Source: Rhizobium sp. BK650 (GTDB lineage: Bacteria > Pseudomonadota > Alphaproteobacteria > Rhizobiales > Rhizobiaceae). Taken from it: DNA of 64,000 bases. The stretch is taken from assembly GCF_014195325.1 (NCBI RefSeq), contig NZ_JACIBK010000002.1, positions 434,001 to 498,000 on the forward strand, given 5' to 3'. The notes beneath the pieces were generated by a model. The model saw only the letters and a program-made list of their open reading frames with translations. It was not told the DNA's origin and ran no database searches. The position numbers were made by a program, and so were the translations under genes. This document shows, in pieces, positions 1 to 8,640 of this stretch. The first letter of the stretch is position 1; each line of letters begins with the position of its first letter.

Positions 1-330
1 GCCGCACTCGAACAGGCTGTCGAGCTCGGCTGCGAGCGCATCCTCACCTCAGGCTGCGTGCCGAAGGCGCTCGATGGACTGGAAACGCTGAAGCGCATCT
101 CCGCCAGGGCAGCCGGTCGCATTTCGATCATGCCAGGCAGCGGCGTGCGCCCGAGCAATGCCGCCGAAATCCTGCGGGCGACGGGTGCTCGCGAAATCCA
201 CGGCTCCTGCAGCTCGACCGTTGCCAGTGCCGATCCGCGCGCTGTTTCCTTCGGCTTTGACGTGCCGACCTCGAACCGCACCGATGTCGAGGTCGTCAGG
301 CAGATGCGTGCCGCGATCGATACGCTTTAA
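1..330 (+). CDS. cutC: Copper homeostasis protein CutC, C-terminal part (cut by window edge)
   Basis: The reading frame is open from base 1 (it reads AALEQAVELGCERILTSG) and ends at the TAA at 328-330, so only the last 109 residues of a roughly 240-residue protein are present. The segment has the CutC barrel signature: SGC near the start and a MPGSGVRPSNA loop, followed by an IHGSCSS-like strand. CutC proteins are cytosolic TIM-barrel proteins linked to copper tolerance; the biochemical role is not settled. The gene converges on the dehydrogenase gene and overlaps its 3' end by 4 bp. The family call is fairly sure; the function is not. Confidence 0.85.
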   Translation, partial: AALEQAVELGCERILTSGCVPKALDGLETLKRISARAAGRISIMPGSGVRPSNAAEILRATGAREIHGSCSSTVASADPRAVSFGFDVPTSNRTDVEVVRQMRAAIDTL

Positions 331-1346
331 TCGGCGACCTTGATCACGGCCTTGATGAGGCCGCTCTTCTCATGCGCCCAGCGGGCAAGATCGCGCGGCG
401 CATCGGCAAGCGTCGTGCGATGCGTGACCAGCTTGTCGACCGGAACGAGGCCCTTGGCGATCGAATCCGCGACATGTTCGAAGTCGACGCGCGTTGCATT
501 GCGGCTGCCGATGACCATCATTTCCCGCTTGTGGAATTCCGGATCGGAGAAGCGGATATCGTCTTTGACCACACTGACGAGCACCAGCGCGCCGCCATGG
601 GCGACAAAGCTGAATGCCTTCTCTATCGACGGTCCAAAGCCTGTCGCGTCAAAGACGACATCAAAACCGTCGCCGTCCGTCTTGGCCTTTACGGCATCTG
701 CGGTCCCATCATTGGCGACGATGCCTGACGTAAAGCCGAAGCGCTCCGAGGCCATCTGCAACCGTTCCGCACTCGTATCCAGCAGCGTCACATCGTGACC
801 GGCAATGCGCGAGAAGATTGCCGCGCCAAGGCCGATCGGGCCTGCCCCGATGACGAGCGAACGGGAGCCCGCGGGCGCCAGGGATCGGCGTACCGCATGC
901 GCCCCAATGGCCAGGAATTCGACGGTCGCCGCAGCTTCCAGGCTGAGCCCCTTGGCAGCGTAGAGATTGCCCGCAGGCACCACGATCTCCTCGCAGAAAG
1001 CGCCGTCGGTATGAACCCCGAGTACCTTGATATTGGTGCAGCAGTTCGGCTTGCTCTGCCGGCAGGCAACACAGCTACCGCAGGAAAGGTAAGGATTGAC
1101 GATCACCGGCGTGCCCGAGGCCATCGCCACGCCGTCGCCTGCTTCGAGCACGGTCGCCGAGATCTCGTGTCCCATTACGCGCGGATATTCGAGGAACGGA
1201 TGCTTGCCCTCAAAGATGTGATAATCCGTGCCGCAGATGCCGACATGGCTGACGGCAAGCCGTACCCAGCCGGGTGCCGGTCTTTCGGGGGAGGGGCGCT
1301 CGACGAGATCGAGGACGCCGGGTTCGCGGCAAAGGACTGCTTTCAT
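327..1346 (-). CDS. Zinc-dependent alcohol/polyol dehydrogenase (MDR family)
   Basis: A 339-residue medium-chain dehydrogenase. The catalytic zinc site is visible as GICGTD (C38) and GHE (H60, E61). The structural zinc lobe carries C89, C92, C95 and C103, and the Rossmann loop is GAGPIGLGAA near residue 168. The family oxidises secondary alcohols of sugars, polyols or sugar acids with NAD(P). It is the last gene of the leftward sugar cluster, 65 bp after the permease and separated from it by a terminator-like hairpin, so it may be expressed less than the transporter. By context it could oxidise a deoxysugar acid intermediate such as 2-keto-3-deoxy-L-fuconate; the substrate is inferred, not shown. 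Confidence 0.85.
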   Translation of the reverse strand: MKAVLCREPGVLDLVERPSPERPAPGWVRLAVSHVGICGTDYHIFEGKHPFLEYPRVMGHEISATVLEAGDGVAMASGTPVIVNPYLSCGSCVACRQSKPNCCTNIKVLGVHTDGAFCEEIVVPAGNLYAAKGLSLEAAATVEFLAIGAHAVRRSLAPAGSRSLVIGAGPIGLGAAIFSRIAGHDVTLLDTSAERLQMASERFGFTSGIVANDGTADAVKAKTDGDGFDVVFDATGFGPSIEKAFSFVAHGGALVLVSVVKDDIRFSDPEFHKREMMVIGSRNATRVDFEHVADSIAKGLVPVDKLVTHRTTLADAPRDLARWAHEKSGLIKAVIKVAD

Positions 1347-1374
1347 GACGGTTCTCGCATTGCTGAAATGAAGA

Positions 1375-1397
1375 AAGCCGGCCCTCTGGGCCGGCTT
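1375..1397 (-). terminator. Hairpin between permease and dehydrogenase genes
   Basis: Perfect 10-bp stem (AAGCCGGCCC / GGGCCGGCTT) with a 3-base loop. On the minus strand it is followed by TCTTCATTTC, a weak T tract. It sits just after the permease stop and may partially terminate or protect the transporter transcript. Confidence 0.6.
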
Positions 1398-1411
1398 CGT
1401 TTGTATCTCGC

Positions 1412-2386
1412 TCAGCCCGCCCGGCGCCGGCGAAGCTGATCGAAGTAGACGATGACGATGATCAGCAGGCCGGTGATGATGCGCTGCCAGAACGAGTTGA
1501 CGTTCAGAAGGTTGGCGCCGTTGTTGATGGTCGCCAGAATGAAGGCACCGATCAGCGGGCCATGCACGGAGCCGACGGCGCCGAAGAGGGACGTGCCGCC
1601 GATGACCGAGGAGGCGATCGCCTGCAATTCCCAGCCGTCTGCCTGTGTTGCGTTGCCGATGGCAATACGCGAGGCAAGCAGTACGCCGACGAAAGCTGCA
1701 AACGAAGCCGACAGGACATAGGCGAGGTAGATCATCCCCTTGACGTTGACGCCGGAAAGGCGCGCGGCTTCCGCATTCGAACCGACCGCGAAGAGATAGC
1801 GGCCCCAGCGGCTCAGATGCAGGAAGACGAAGGAGGGGACCGCCACCAGGATGACCATCCAGAACAGGCTTGGAACGCCAAGGAAATCGGCGCGGGCGAA
1901 GTTGCTGAAGCCCTCGTCGGTGATGCTGATCGTCGAGCCGTTGGTGATCAGCAGGCCGATGCCGCGCAGCGATGTCAGTGTCGCCAGCGTGATGATGAAC
2001 GGCGGCAGGCCCATATGCACGATGCCGAAGCCATGGAAGGCGCCGATCGCAATGCCGATGGCCAGCGTCAGCACGATCGCGGCCCAGAGCGGCACGCCGG
2101 TCTGTAAGAGCCAGGCGATGATGACGGTGCAGAAGCCGACGATCGCGCCGACCGAAAGGTCGATGCCGGCGGTGATGATGACGAAGGTCTGGCCGAGGGC
2201 CAGGATCGCTGTCATCGCGCCTTGGCGTAGCAGGTTGGAAATGTTGAGCGGCGTCCAGAAGGCCTCGGTAACGAAGCCGAGCACGATCCAGAGGAAGATC
2301 AACAACCCGATCAGCGTCAGGCCGAACAGAATGTTCATCTTCCGGCGCGGCGGCGGCGCGACGATTTCGGTGGGGGTGACAGTCAT
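1412..2386 (-). CDS. Sugar ABC transporter permease (RbsC/AraH family)
   Basis: A 324-residue inner-membrane permease of the BPD_transp_2 family with about eight to ten hydrophobic segments. Family signatures include GQTFVIITAGIDLSVGAIVG near residue 65 and IGGTSLFGAVGSVHGPLIGA near residue 265. It forms the channel of a ribose-type importer with the ATPase encoded 27 bp upstream and the binding protein further upstream. The ATG start is preceded by a GAGGGAGAA Shine-Dalgarno on the minus strand. The substrate is not readable from the permease; the FucU and aldose dehydrogenase neighbours suggest L-fucose or a related pentose/6-deoxyhexose. Confidence 0.93.
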   Translation of the reverse strand: MTVTPTEIVAPPPRRKMNILFGLTLIGLLIFLWIVLGFVTEAFWTPLNISNLLRQGAMTAILALGQTFVIITAGIDLSVGAIVGFCTVIIAWLLQTGVPLWAAIVLTLAIGIAIGAFHGFGIVHMGLPPFIITLATLTSLRGIGLLITNGSTISITDEGFSNFARADFLGVPSLFWMVILVAVPSFVFLHLSRWGRYLFAVGSNAEAARLSGVNVKGMIYLAYVLSASFAAFVGVLLASRIAIGNATQADGWELQAIASSVIGGTSLFGAVGSVHGPLIGAFILATINNGANLLNVNSFWQRIITGLLIIVIVYFDQLRRRRAG

Positions 2387-2413
2387 GAGTTTTCTCCCTC
2401 TTAGTCTTTTGGC

Positions 2414-3967
2414 TCAGACGCCGATCGCTTCGCTGAGCACTTCTTCATGCGTCGCCGCGTGGAAATCATGGCTCGCAACGAGCTTGCCGCTGCGGAAAAC
2501 GTGCAGCCGGTCGGCCAGTTCATAGACCTCGGGCAGGTAGGAGGAGATCAGGATGATGCCCGCCCCCTCCTTCAGAAGCTTGGCGAACAGCCGGTAGATT
2601 TCCGCCTTGGTGCCGACGTCGACGCCGACGGTCGGCTCGTCGAAAATGAAAAGCCGGGCGCCGTGGCTCAACCACTTGCCGATGACGATCTTCTGCTGGT
2701 TGCCGCCCGACATGCTGGAGGCGGGCACACGCCGGCTCGGCGTCTTGATGCTGAGATCGCGGATCTGCTTGTCGGCATTTGCCGATTCGCGTGTGTGGTT
2801 GATGACCGGGCCGTTGCTGAGGCGTCCGAACACCGGCAGGTTGATATTGAGGCCGATCGGCAGGTTGAGGCAGAGCCCCTGGTCGCGCCGGCTTTCGGGC
2901 GCCAGTGCAATGCCAAGCTCCATCGCGGTGCGTTCGTTCCTGATGTCGACGCGCTTGCCCATCCAGTGGATTTCGCCCGCACTTGTCGGCTGGCGCCCAT
3001 AGAGCCCGAGCGCGAATTCGCTGCGCCCGGCGCCGATCAGCCCATAAAGTCCGACGATCTGTCCTGCCTTGACGGAGAGCGTCACGTCCTCGAAGCCCGG
3101 GCCTGTGAGACCCCTGACGTCGAGGATTGTCTCGCCGATCGGAATGTCTTCCTTATGGTAGATCTGCTCGATTGAGCGGTTGATCATCAGCGCGATCAGC
3201 TCGGCCTCATTGGTCTCGCCGATCAGGCGTGTACCGACATGCGTGCCGTCGCGAAGCACCGAAACGCGGTCGGCAAGCTCGAAGACTTCTTCCATGCGGT
3301 GGCTGATATAGACGATGGTGACGCCCTCGCCCTGCAGACGGCGGATCAGCTTGAAGAGCTGGGCGGATTCCTGACGGGTGAGATAGGCGGTTGGCTCGTC
3401 GAAGATTAGGAACTGCGTGCCGCGCATGGCCGCGCGTGCGGTGGCGACGAGCTGCTGCTGACCGATCGTCAGCGAACTCAGAAGCGCACCGGCTGGCAGG
3501 CCGAAACCGAGATCGTCGAGGACGGACTGCGCCATCTTCTCCATCTGCTTCCTGCGCATCAGCCCGTAACGGTTGACCTCGTCACCGAGGAAGAGGTTGG
3601 CGGCCACGGTCAGGTGCCGGCAGAGCACGACTTCCTGGTGGACGGCGTTGATGCCGCGGGCGATCGCCTCGTTCGGCGTCGACAGTCCCACCGGATGGCC
3701 GCACCACAGCACCTCGCCCGCCGTGCGGGTGATGACACCGGTGAGCAGTTTGATGAGTGTGGATTTGCCGGCGCCGTTTTCGCCGACGATGGCGTGGATT
3801 TCACCGGCAAGGAAGGTCAGCGTCGCAGGCTTCAGCGCCTGCACGTGACCGTAATTCTTCTGCAGGCCTTTCAGTTCGAGGATAGGCGATCCGGCGGGAA
3901 TTCGATTGGCTTCTTTCAGCGTCGCGCTGTCATCGTGGCGATGACTGACCTCTTCCAGTCCGACCAT
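2414..3967 (-). CDS. Sugar ABC transporter ATP-binding protein (RbsA/MglA family, two ATPase domains)
   Basis: 517 residues with two fused ABC domains, as usual for RbsA/MglA/XylG. The first domain has a complete Walker A (GENGAGKST), signature region LTIGQQQ and Walker B FDEPTAYLT. The second has the family's degenerate Walker A (GLIGAGRSE) with SGGNQQK and FDEPTVGVDVG. It energises the importer from the cytoplasm. The start ATG follows GAGGAGGAGAGG on the minus strand. It lies 200 bp downstream of the binding-protein gene, with a rhizobial double-hairpin repeat in the gap. The family is certain; the sugar is inferred from context. Confidence 0.95.
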   Translation of the reverse strand: MVGLEEVSHRHDDSATLKEANRIPAGSPILELKGLQKNYGHVQALKPATLTFLAGEIHAIVGENGAGKSTLIKLLTGVITRTAGEVLWCGHPVGLSTPNEAIARGINAVHQEVVLCRHLTVAANLFLGDEVNRYGLMRRKQMEKMAQSVLDDLGFGLPAGALLSSLTIGQQQLVATARAAMRGTQFLIFDEPTAYLTRQESAQLFKLIRRLQGEGVTIVYISHRMEEVFELADRVSVLRDGTHVGTRLIGETNEAELIALMINRSIEQIYHKEDIPIGETILDVRGLTGPGFEDVTLSVKAGQIVGLYGLIGAGRSEFALGLYGRQPTSAGEIHWMGKRVDIRNERTAMELGIALAPESRRDQGLCLNLPIGLNINLPVFGRLSNGPVINHTRESANADKQIRDLSIKTPSRRVPASSMSGGNQQKIVIGKWLSHGARLFIFDEPTVGVDVGTKAEIYRLFAKLLKEGAGIILISSYLPEVYELADRLHVFRSGKLVASHDFHAATHEEVLSEAIGV

Positions 3968-4045
3968 GGACCTCTCCTCCTCTTGTCACGTCTGCTCCAT
4001 CCCTGGTGAATCATACCATGGATGAGAAAGGCCGCGCCGGTTTTT

Positions 4046-4145
4046 ACAGCGCCGCGCGTCTTTTAAGACACGCAAAGGACGCTGTAACACTTTGAGTTTC
4101 TGCATAATTTTGTCCTTAGATCGATCCGATTTAAGGAATTATGCA
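4046..4145. repeat. Rhizobial intergenic double-hairpin repeat (copy 1)
   Basis: Two adjacent imperfect palindromes: 4046-4085 (arms begin ACAGCG and end CGCTGT, with inner GCGTCTT/AAGACACGC) and 4101-4145 (arms TGCATAATT / AATTATGCA, with inner TCCTTA/TAAGGA). The second palindrome recurs at 32009-32053 and the first resembles hairpins at 11317-11356 and 46884-46922. It lies between the binding-protein gene and the ATPase gene, where a hairpin could protect the 3' end of the abundant binding-protein message. Confidence 0.8.
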
Positions 4146-4170
4146 GTAGCCGGCGCGGCCGTCTGTCGTC

Positions 4171-5160
4171 TTACTTGATCTTCGGGTTCAGCAGCGCGTC
4201 GATCTTCGGCTCTTTCATGTTCGCCTTGGTGACGAGGTTTGCGCCGGTATCGACATTTGCCGGGACCTTCTCGCCCTTGGAGACGGCAAGAGCGGTCTTG
4301 ATGCCGTCATAACCCATGCGATAGGGGTCCTGAACGACGAGGCCGGCAATCGCACCATCCTTGAGGAAGCCGACCGTCTTGTCGTCACTGTCGAAGCCGA
4401 TGACCTTGATCTTGCCACCGAGCTTGTTTTCGGCGATCGCCTGGCCGACGCCCTGCGCCATGATCAGGTTCGAGGCGAAGACGCCGACGAGCTTCGGATT
4501 TGCCGTGATCAGGTCGGTCATCATGTTGAGGCCGGTCGTTGCCTGGCCGTCGCCGTACTTATCGGCGACCACCTTCAGGCCCGGATGCTTGGTCTTGATC
4601 TGATCCAGGAAGCCTTCGCGGCGCTGTTCCAGCGAGCCGACGCCGGGAAGGTTGGTCAGGATGACGACGTCGCCTTCTTCCTTGCCGGTCGCTTCCTTGA
4701 TGGCGGCGGCAAGGCCGTCGGCAGCGATACGGCCGCCCTGGACGTTGTCAGTCGTCAGGAACGACTTGAATGCCTTGGAGTCGGCTGCCGAATCGATGCC
4801 GATGATCGGAACGGACTTGGCGGCTTCATCGATCGGCTTGCCGAGCGCCTTGAACTCGGTGGGCGAGATCACGATGGCGGCCGGCTTGCCGGCAACGGCG
4901 TTTTCCAGGATCGAGATCTGGCCGTTGATGTCGGATTCGGCCTGTGCGCCGAGTTCCGGCACTTTCACGCCGAGATCCTTGCCGGCCTTGCGTGCGCCGG
5001 CCAGAACGATCTGCCAGTAGAAAGACGTCGTGTCCTTGACGATGATCGGGATCGTCACCTCGGCGGCAAAGGACGCGGCCGGCATCGCCGTGGCGATGAC
5101 GGCAGCGCCTGCAAGTGCCGTAAAGGCGCGGCGAGACAGAATGGATTTCACGATATTCAT
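4171..5160 (-). CDS. Periplasmic sugar-binding protein (RbsB family)
   Basis: 329 residues from the ATG at 5160, which has a GAGAGGAGA ribosome site just upstream; an in-frame ATG at 5244 would add 28 residues before the signal peptide and is rejected. The N-terminus (SRRAFTALAGAAVIATAMPAASFAA) is an export signal with cleavage near ASFAA-E. The mature part has the Peripl_BP_4 fold: TTSFYWQIVLAGA, ISPTEF, GIDSAADS, FLTTDNVQGG and VIGFDSDD. It captures the sugar for the importer encoded downstream. Its own promoter region contains a 22-bp site shared with the dehydratase promoter, suggesting substrate-controlled expression. Confidence 0.93.
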   Translation of the reverse strand: MNIVKSILSRRAFTALAGAAVIATAMPAASFAAEVTIPIIVKDTTSFYWQIVLAGARKAGKDLGVKVPELGAQAESDINGQISILENAVAGKPAAIVISPTEFKALGKPIDEAAKSVPIIGIDSAADSKAFKSFLTTDNVQGGRIAADGLAAAIKEATGKEEGDVVILTNLPGVGSLEQRREGFLDQIKTKHPGLKVVADKYGDGQATTGLNMMTDLITANPKLVGVFASNLIMAQGVGQAIAENKLGGKIKVIGFDSDDKTVGFLKDGAIAGLVVQDPYRMGYDGIKTALAVSKGEKVPANVDTGANLVTKANMKEPKIDALLNPKIK

Positions 5161-5224
5161 AAGGGTTCTCCTCTCAGGTGCGTTCTCCTCCAATGAAACC
5201 GGACCGCTGAACGCAGGCGGACGA

Positions 5225-5246
5225 TTTTTATCGATAAAAAACATTT
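5225..5246. promoter_or_regulatory. Putative operator of the sugar cluster (site 1)
   Basis: Begins with a perfect 16-bp palindrome, TTTTTATCGATAAAAA (5225-5240), followed by ACATTT. It matches the site at 8446-8467 at 19 of 22 positions in the same orientation and lies 65 bp upstream of the binding-protein start. It is probably bound by the divergently encoded GntR protein; this is inference from the shared sequence. Confidence 0.55.
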
Positions 5247-5351
5247 ACGATGAGAAGCTAGCTGAGGTCCAGGCAAATTGCAAGTGCGCTGATCTCGCCT
5301 TTATGATTCACTGAATTGCCTCCCAACCGATTGTTTTTATTTCATATACAT

Positions 5352-5373
5352 AAAGACCTAAAATGAGGTCTTT
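5352..5373 (-). terminator. Hairpin overlapping the fucU stop codon
   Basis: 8-bp stem AAAGACCT / AGGTCTTT with a 6-base loop, starting inside the TAA of the mutarotase gene. The following minus-strand bases are only moderately T-rich, so it may be a weak terminator separating the enzyme genes from the transporter genes. Confidence 0.5.
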
Positions 5374-5818
5374 AGTTGAATTGCACCTCATGCGGATGCA
5401 CGACGCCCTTCTTCAAAATGAGGTTGCCGTACAGTCGGAATTCGGTGGTCGCGACGATATAGGCCGCCTTCCGTGCCATTTCGTAGAAAGCGAAGCGTTC
5501 GACGGATGCGATCGGAAAATCACCCGCGCGCCGCGTGACGATTTCCTGGAATTCGGCGCAGACCTCCGGCACCGCCTTGGGGTCGCCGACCACTTCCATC
5601 CGCCATGCCGATTGCGGCACGAACGTATCGAGCGGCATGTGGGTGAGGATCGCTTCGGCCATGGCCGTAGCGCTGACGCCATCAGCGCGGATGACGTCGG
5701 GGCCCATGCTGCTGGCAGGGAAATTGGCATCGGCGATGACGATATCGTCGCCGTGCCCCATGCTCTTCAGCGCGTAGAGCAGATCGGGACCAAGAAGCGG
5801 ATGAATACCTTTAAGCAT
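5372..5818 (-). CDS. fucU: L-fucose mutarotase / RbsD-FucU family protein
   Basis: 148 residues, typical for FucU. Family features are the N-terminal MLKGIHPLLGPDLLYALKSMGHGD, the ADANFPA motif (D and N in the sugar pocket) and a C-terminal EFRLYGNLILKKGVV. These decameric cytosolic enzymes interconvert alpha and beta anomers of fucose or ribose. It is 9 bp downstream of the aldo-keto reductase gene, consistent with feeding the correct anomer to a sugar dehydrogenase. FucU rather than RbsD is favoured by length and the REF/RLYGN end; ribose-type pyranase activity remains possible. Confidence 0.88.
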   Translation of the reverse strand: MLKGIHPLLGPDLLYALKSMGHGDDIVIADANFPASSMGPDVIRADGVSATAMAEAILTHMPLDTFVPQSAWRMEVVGDPKAVPEVCAEFQEIVTRRAGDFPIASVERFAFYEMARKAAYIVATTEFRLYGNLILKKGVVHPHEVQFN

Positions 5819-5827
5819 GTTGTCTCC

Positions 5828-6847
5828 TCAGACCCGGACGGCTTCTTCGCCAAGCGGCGCGGCAACCAGCGTGTAGGGTTCGAATTCGGGGTAGATATCC
5901 GCAGGCAGCTGCGGCTCGAAATTTTCCATATTGCGCACGAGGCTCGAAGGTTTCGCGGTGCCGATCAGCACCGAGGAAACGATCGGGTCGCGCAGCGGAA
6001 ACTGCAGGGCAGGGGCGGCAAGCGGCACGCCGTGGCGCTTGGCCACCTCTTCCATCGCACCGACCTTGCCGAGAACCTCGTCGGTGGCGGGCATGTAATC
6101 GAAATGCGATCCCGGCACCGGCCCGGTTGCGAGAATGCCGGAATTGAAGACGCCGCCGACGACGAGCGACGTGCCCTTCTGCCGGCAGAGCGGGATGAGT
6201 TCGGCAACGGCAGACCGGTCGAGCAGCGTGTAGCGGCCGGCCATCAGGATCGTGTCGATATCGGCATTGCGCATCACGTCGAGGCAGACGGGCACTTCGT
6301 TGACGCCGAGACCGAAAGCCTTGATCGCGCCCGAAGATTTCAGCTTTTCCAGCGCCTTGATGCCGGTATCGAGGAAATTCTTCAGGTGCACGGCATTCCT
6401 GGCAGCGCCATGCGTATAGCTGCCGATGTCGTGGACGTAGAGAATATCGATGCGGTTGAGGCCGAGGCGCGCATAGCTGAAATCGACCGACCGCATGATG
6501 CCGTCATAGGAATAGTCGTAGTCGGCATCGAAGGAGAGCGGGTCGACATAGCTGTAATCGGGAACAGTGCCTGTCGGCACCGGGCGCAACAGGCGGCCGA
6601 CCTTGGTGGACAGCACATAATCGTTTTCCGGCTTGTCGCGCAGGAAATCGCCGACGCGTCGTTCGGCAAGCCCAAGGCCGTACCACGGCGCCACGTCGTA
6701 GTAGCGGATGCCGTAGCTCCATGCTGTTTCCAGCGTTTCCATCGCCTGTTCGCGCGGGCAGGCGCGGTAAAGGCCGCCGAGGGCTGCGGCGCCGAAGCTG
6801 ATTTCGGTCACTTCCAGCGCCGTGTTGCCAATTCTCCTCGTCTTCAT
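5828..6847 (-). CDS. Aldo-keto reductase, probable L-fucose (aldose) 1-dehydrogenase
   Basis: 339 residues from the second of two adjacent ATGs (6845-6847), placed 5 bases after GAGGAGGA; longer starts are less well spaced. It has the AKR barrel with catalytic residues D (YYDVAPWYG), K (STKVG) and H (LYVHDIG). The YYDVAPWYGLGLAERRVGDFL region resembles D-threo-aldose/L-fucose dehydrogenases, which make the lactone from the free sugar with NAD(P). It is flanked by fucU and the dehydratase gene in one leftward unit. The exact sugar is inferred. Confidence 0.87.
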   Translation of the reverse strand: MKTRRIGNTALEVTEISFGAAALGGLYRACPREQAMETLETAWSYGIRYYDVAPWYGLGLAERRVGDFLRDKPENDYVLSTKVGRLLRPVPTGTVPDYSYVDPLSFDADYDYSYDGIMRSVDFSYARLGLNRIDILYVHDIGSYTHGAARNAVHLKNFLDTGIKALEKLKSSGAIKAFGLGVNEVPVCLDVMRNADIDTILMAGRYTLLDRSAVAELIPLCRQKGTSLVVGGVFNSGILATGPVPGSHFDYMPATDEVLGKVGAMEEVAKRHGVPLAAPALQFPLRDPIVSSVLIGTAKPSSLVRNMENFEPQLPADIYPEFEPYTLVAAPLGEEAVRV

Positions 6848-6887
6848 CATTCCTCCTCGTGAAGACCCGAAATTCAATAAATACTAT

Positions 6888-8390
6888 TCAGAGTGTGGCG
6901 CCGAGATGCCACGGGACGAATTCGTTGTCGCCGTAGCCGAAGATTTCACTTTTCGTCTTTTTGCCCGAGGCCGTCTCGACGATCAGATCGAAGATCTCGC
7001 GGCCCTTGCCGCTGATCGTCGCATCGCCCGTAACGATCGTGCCGCAATCGATGTCCATGTCCTCTTCCATGGAGGCATAGAGCGCCGAATTGCTGGCGAG
7101 CTTCAGTGAGGGGGCGGGACGACAGCCGAAGCAGCTGCCGCGGCCGGTCGTGAACGCGATCATGTTCGCGCCGCCGGCCACCTGGCCGGTGGCCGAAACC
7201 GGGTCGTAGCCGGGCGTATCCATGAAGACGAGGCCGGGGGCCGTGACGCGCTCGGCATAGCCATAGACCGCAGTCAGCGGCGAGCGCCCGCCCTTGGCAA
7301 CGGCGCCAAGGGATTTTTCCAGAATGGTCGTCAGCCCGCCGCGCTTGTTGCCCGGCGATGGGTTGTTGTCGAGCGAAGCGCCGTGCAAAGCCACATAGTC
7401 TTCCCACCAGGCGATCTTCTCGTCGAGCTTTTTGGCGACCTCGTCGCTGACCGCGCGGCTGCGCAGCAAGTGCTCGGCACCGTAGATCTCCGAGGTTTCC
7501 GAAAGGATCGCCGTACCGCCGGCAGCTGCCAGCAGATCGGCAGCAACACCGAGCGCCGGATTGGCGGTGATGCCCGAAAAGCCGTCGGAGCCGCCGCACT
7601 GCAGGCCGATGATGATCTCGCCGACGGATATAGGCACGCGCTTTTCCCGGCCGACATCGGCAGCAATCTCGCGCAACACACCCATGGCGCGCTCGACCGC
7701 GCGGCGCGAACCGCCGGCATCCTGAATGTTGAAGTGCCGCTTGGAGGCGCCGGCTCCGCTCTGGCCGTAGAGGGTGAGCTGGTTGACCTCGCAGCCGAGG
7801 CCGATCATCAGCACGCCGCCGAAATTGACGTGGCGGGTGTAGCCGGCAAGAGTCCGGTGCAGCACGTTCATGCCGTCGCCGGTCGAGCTCATGCCGCAGC
7901 CCTGGTCGTGAACGATCGGCACGAAACCGTCAATGCCGTCGTAATGCGGCAGGATGGTGCGGTTGGCCTCGTCGGCGATTGCCCGGCAGACCGTGGTGGA
8001 ACAGTTCACGCTGGCGATGATGCCGATATAGTTGCGTGTCGCAGCGCGCCCGTCGGCACGGCGATAGCCCATGAACGTGCGCGCCTTGTCATCAGCACTT
8101 GCTTCTTCCGGCGCGGAATTGGCCGTTGCCGCAAGCCTGTCGTTCTCGAAATGGAGATTATGGCTGTGCACGTGGTCGCCCGCTTTTACATCGGCAGTCG
8201 TGCGGCCGATCGCCTGGCCGTATTTGACGACCGGCATTCCCTGCGGAATGTCCGTGATGGCGATCTTGTGGCCGGCGTCGATCTTCTGCCGCGTCTTCAC
8301 ATTGGCGACATCGGATCCTTCAGCGATTGGTGCCGTTGCGACCGCGACATTGTCTCCGGCCGACAGGATGATCCAGTTCTGTCTGTCCAA
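6888..8390 (-). CDS. UxaA/GarD-family sugar-acid dehydratase (probable L-fuconate or altronate-type)
   Basis: 500 residues from a TTG at 8388-8390 preceded by GGGAGAAG; no ATG fits, and upstream in-frame ATGs lack ribosome sites. The N-terminus is a SAF domain (IILSAGDNVAVATAPI to about residue 80). The rest is the UxaA catalytic region with NCSTTVCRAIAD, HDQGCGM, GLGCEVNQ, GLQCGGSDGFSGITANPA and FTTGRGSCFG. E. coli altronate dehydratase is 495 residues. These metal-dependent enzymes remove water from hexonates. Next to an aldose dehydrogenase and FucU, the substrate is likely L-fuconate or a close relative, a role usually filled by enolase-superfamily FucD. An operator-like site lies 56 bp upstream. 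Confidence 0.87.
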   Translation of the reverse strand: MDRQNWIILSAGDNVAVATAPIAEGSDVANVKTRQKIDAGHKIAITDIPQGMPVVKYGQAIGRTTADVKAGDHVHSHNLHFENDRLAATANSAPEEASADDKARTFMGYRRADGRAATRNYIGIIASVNCSTTVCRAIADEANRTILPHYDGIDGFVPIVHDQGCGMSSTGDGMNVLHRTLAGYTRHVNFGGVLMIGLGCEVNQLTLYGQSGAGASKRHFNIQDAGGSRRAVERAMGVLREIAADVGREKRVPISVGEIIIGLQCGGSDGFSGITANPALGVAADLLAAAGGTAILSETSEIYGAEHLLRSRAVSDEVAKKLDEKIAWWEDYVALHGASLDNNPSPGNKRGGLTTILEKSLGAVAKGGRSPLTAVYGYAERVTAPGLVFMDTPGYDPVSATGQVAGGANMIAFTTGRGSCFGCRPAPSLKLASNSALYASMEEDMDIDCGTIVTGDATISGKGREIFDLIVETASGKKTKSEIFGYGDNEFVPWHLGATL

Positions 8391-8445
8391 TTTCTTCTCC
8401 CTAGGGAAGCGTTCGCTACATCGGCGAAATGCGCATTGATTTTGT

Positions 8446-8467
8446 TTTTTATCTACAATAAACATTT
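8446..8467. promoter_or_regulatory. Putative operator of the sugar cluster (site 2) overlapping a promoter
   Basis: TTTTTATC plus TACAATAAACATTT, matching site 1 at 19 of 22 bases. On the minus strand a TTGACT hexamer (8471-8476) is followed 17 bases later by GATAAA (8448-8453), so the site covers the -10 and spacer of a likely dehydratase promoter. Such placement suits a repressor. Confidence 0.55.
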
Positions 8468-8519
8468 TCAAGTCAACGGGAATATTGATCCTGTGGACGA
8501 GGGAGGCAAACAGCCGCAT

Positions 8520-8545
8520 GCGACTGAAAATAAGATAAAAGTCGC
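8520..8545. promoter_or_regulatory. Inverted repeat in the divergent regulatory region
   Basis: GCGACT and AGTCGC arms separated by 14 A/T-rich bases, between the dehydratase promoter and the GntR-family gene. It could be a second regulator site or a leader hairpin of the regulator message; nothing further can be said. Confidence 0.3.
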
Positions 8546-8640
8546 TTGAAGAGGCTCCTGGTCCGGCTATGCCCGTTCTCGGCGGCGGGCATCATCGCCG
8601 CGTCGCCAGGACCGTCGGGTTGGGCGGAAAGCAGGGTCTG

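Noticed and set aside
5363-6862. 499-codon plus-strand frame over the fucU and aldo-keto reductase genes
   Set aside because: Histidine- and arginine-rich shadow frame; the minus-strand frames carry the conserved motifs.
7383-8549. Long frame opposite the UxaA-family gene
   Set aside because: It is a shadow of the high-GC coding strand; the opposite frame carries clear family motifs.
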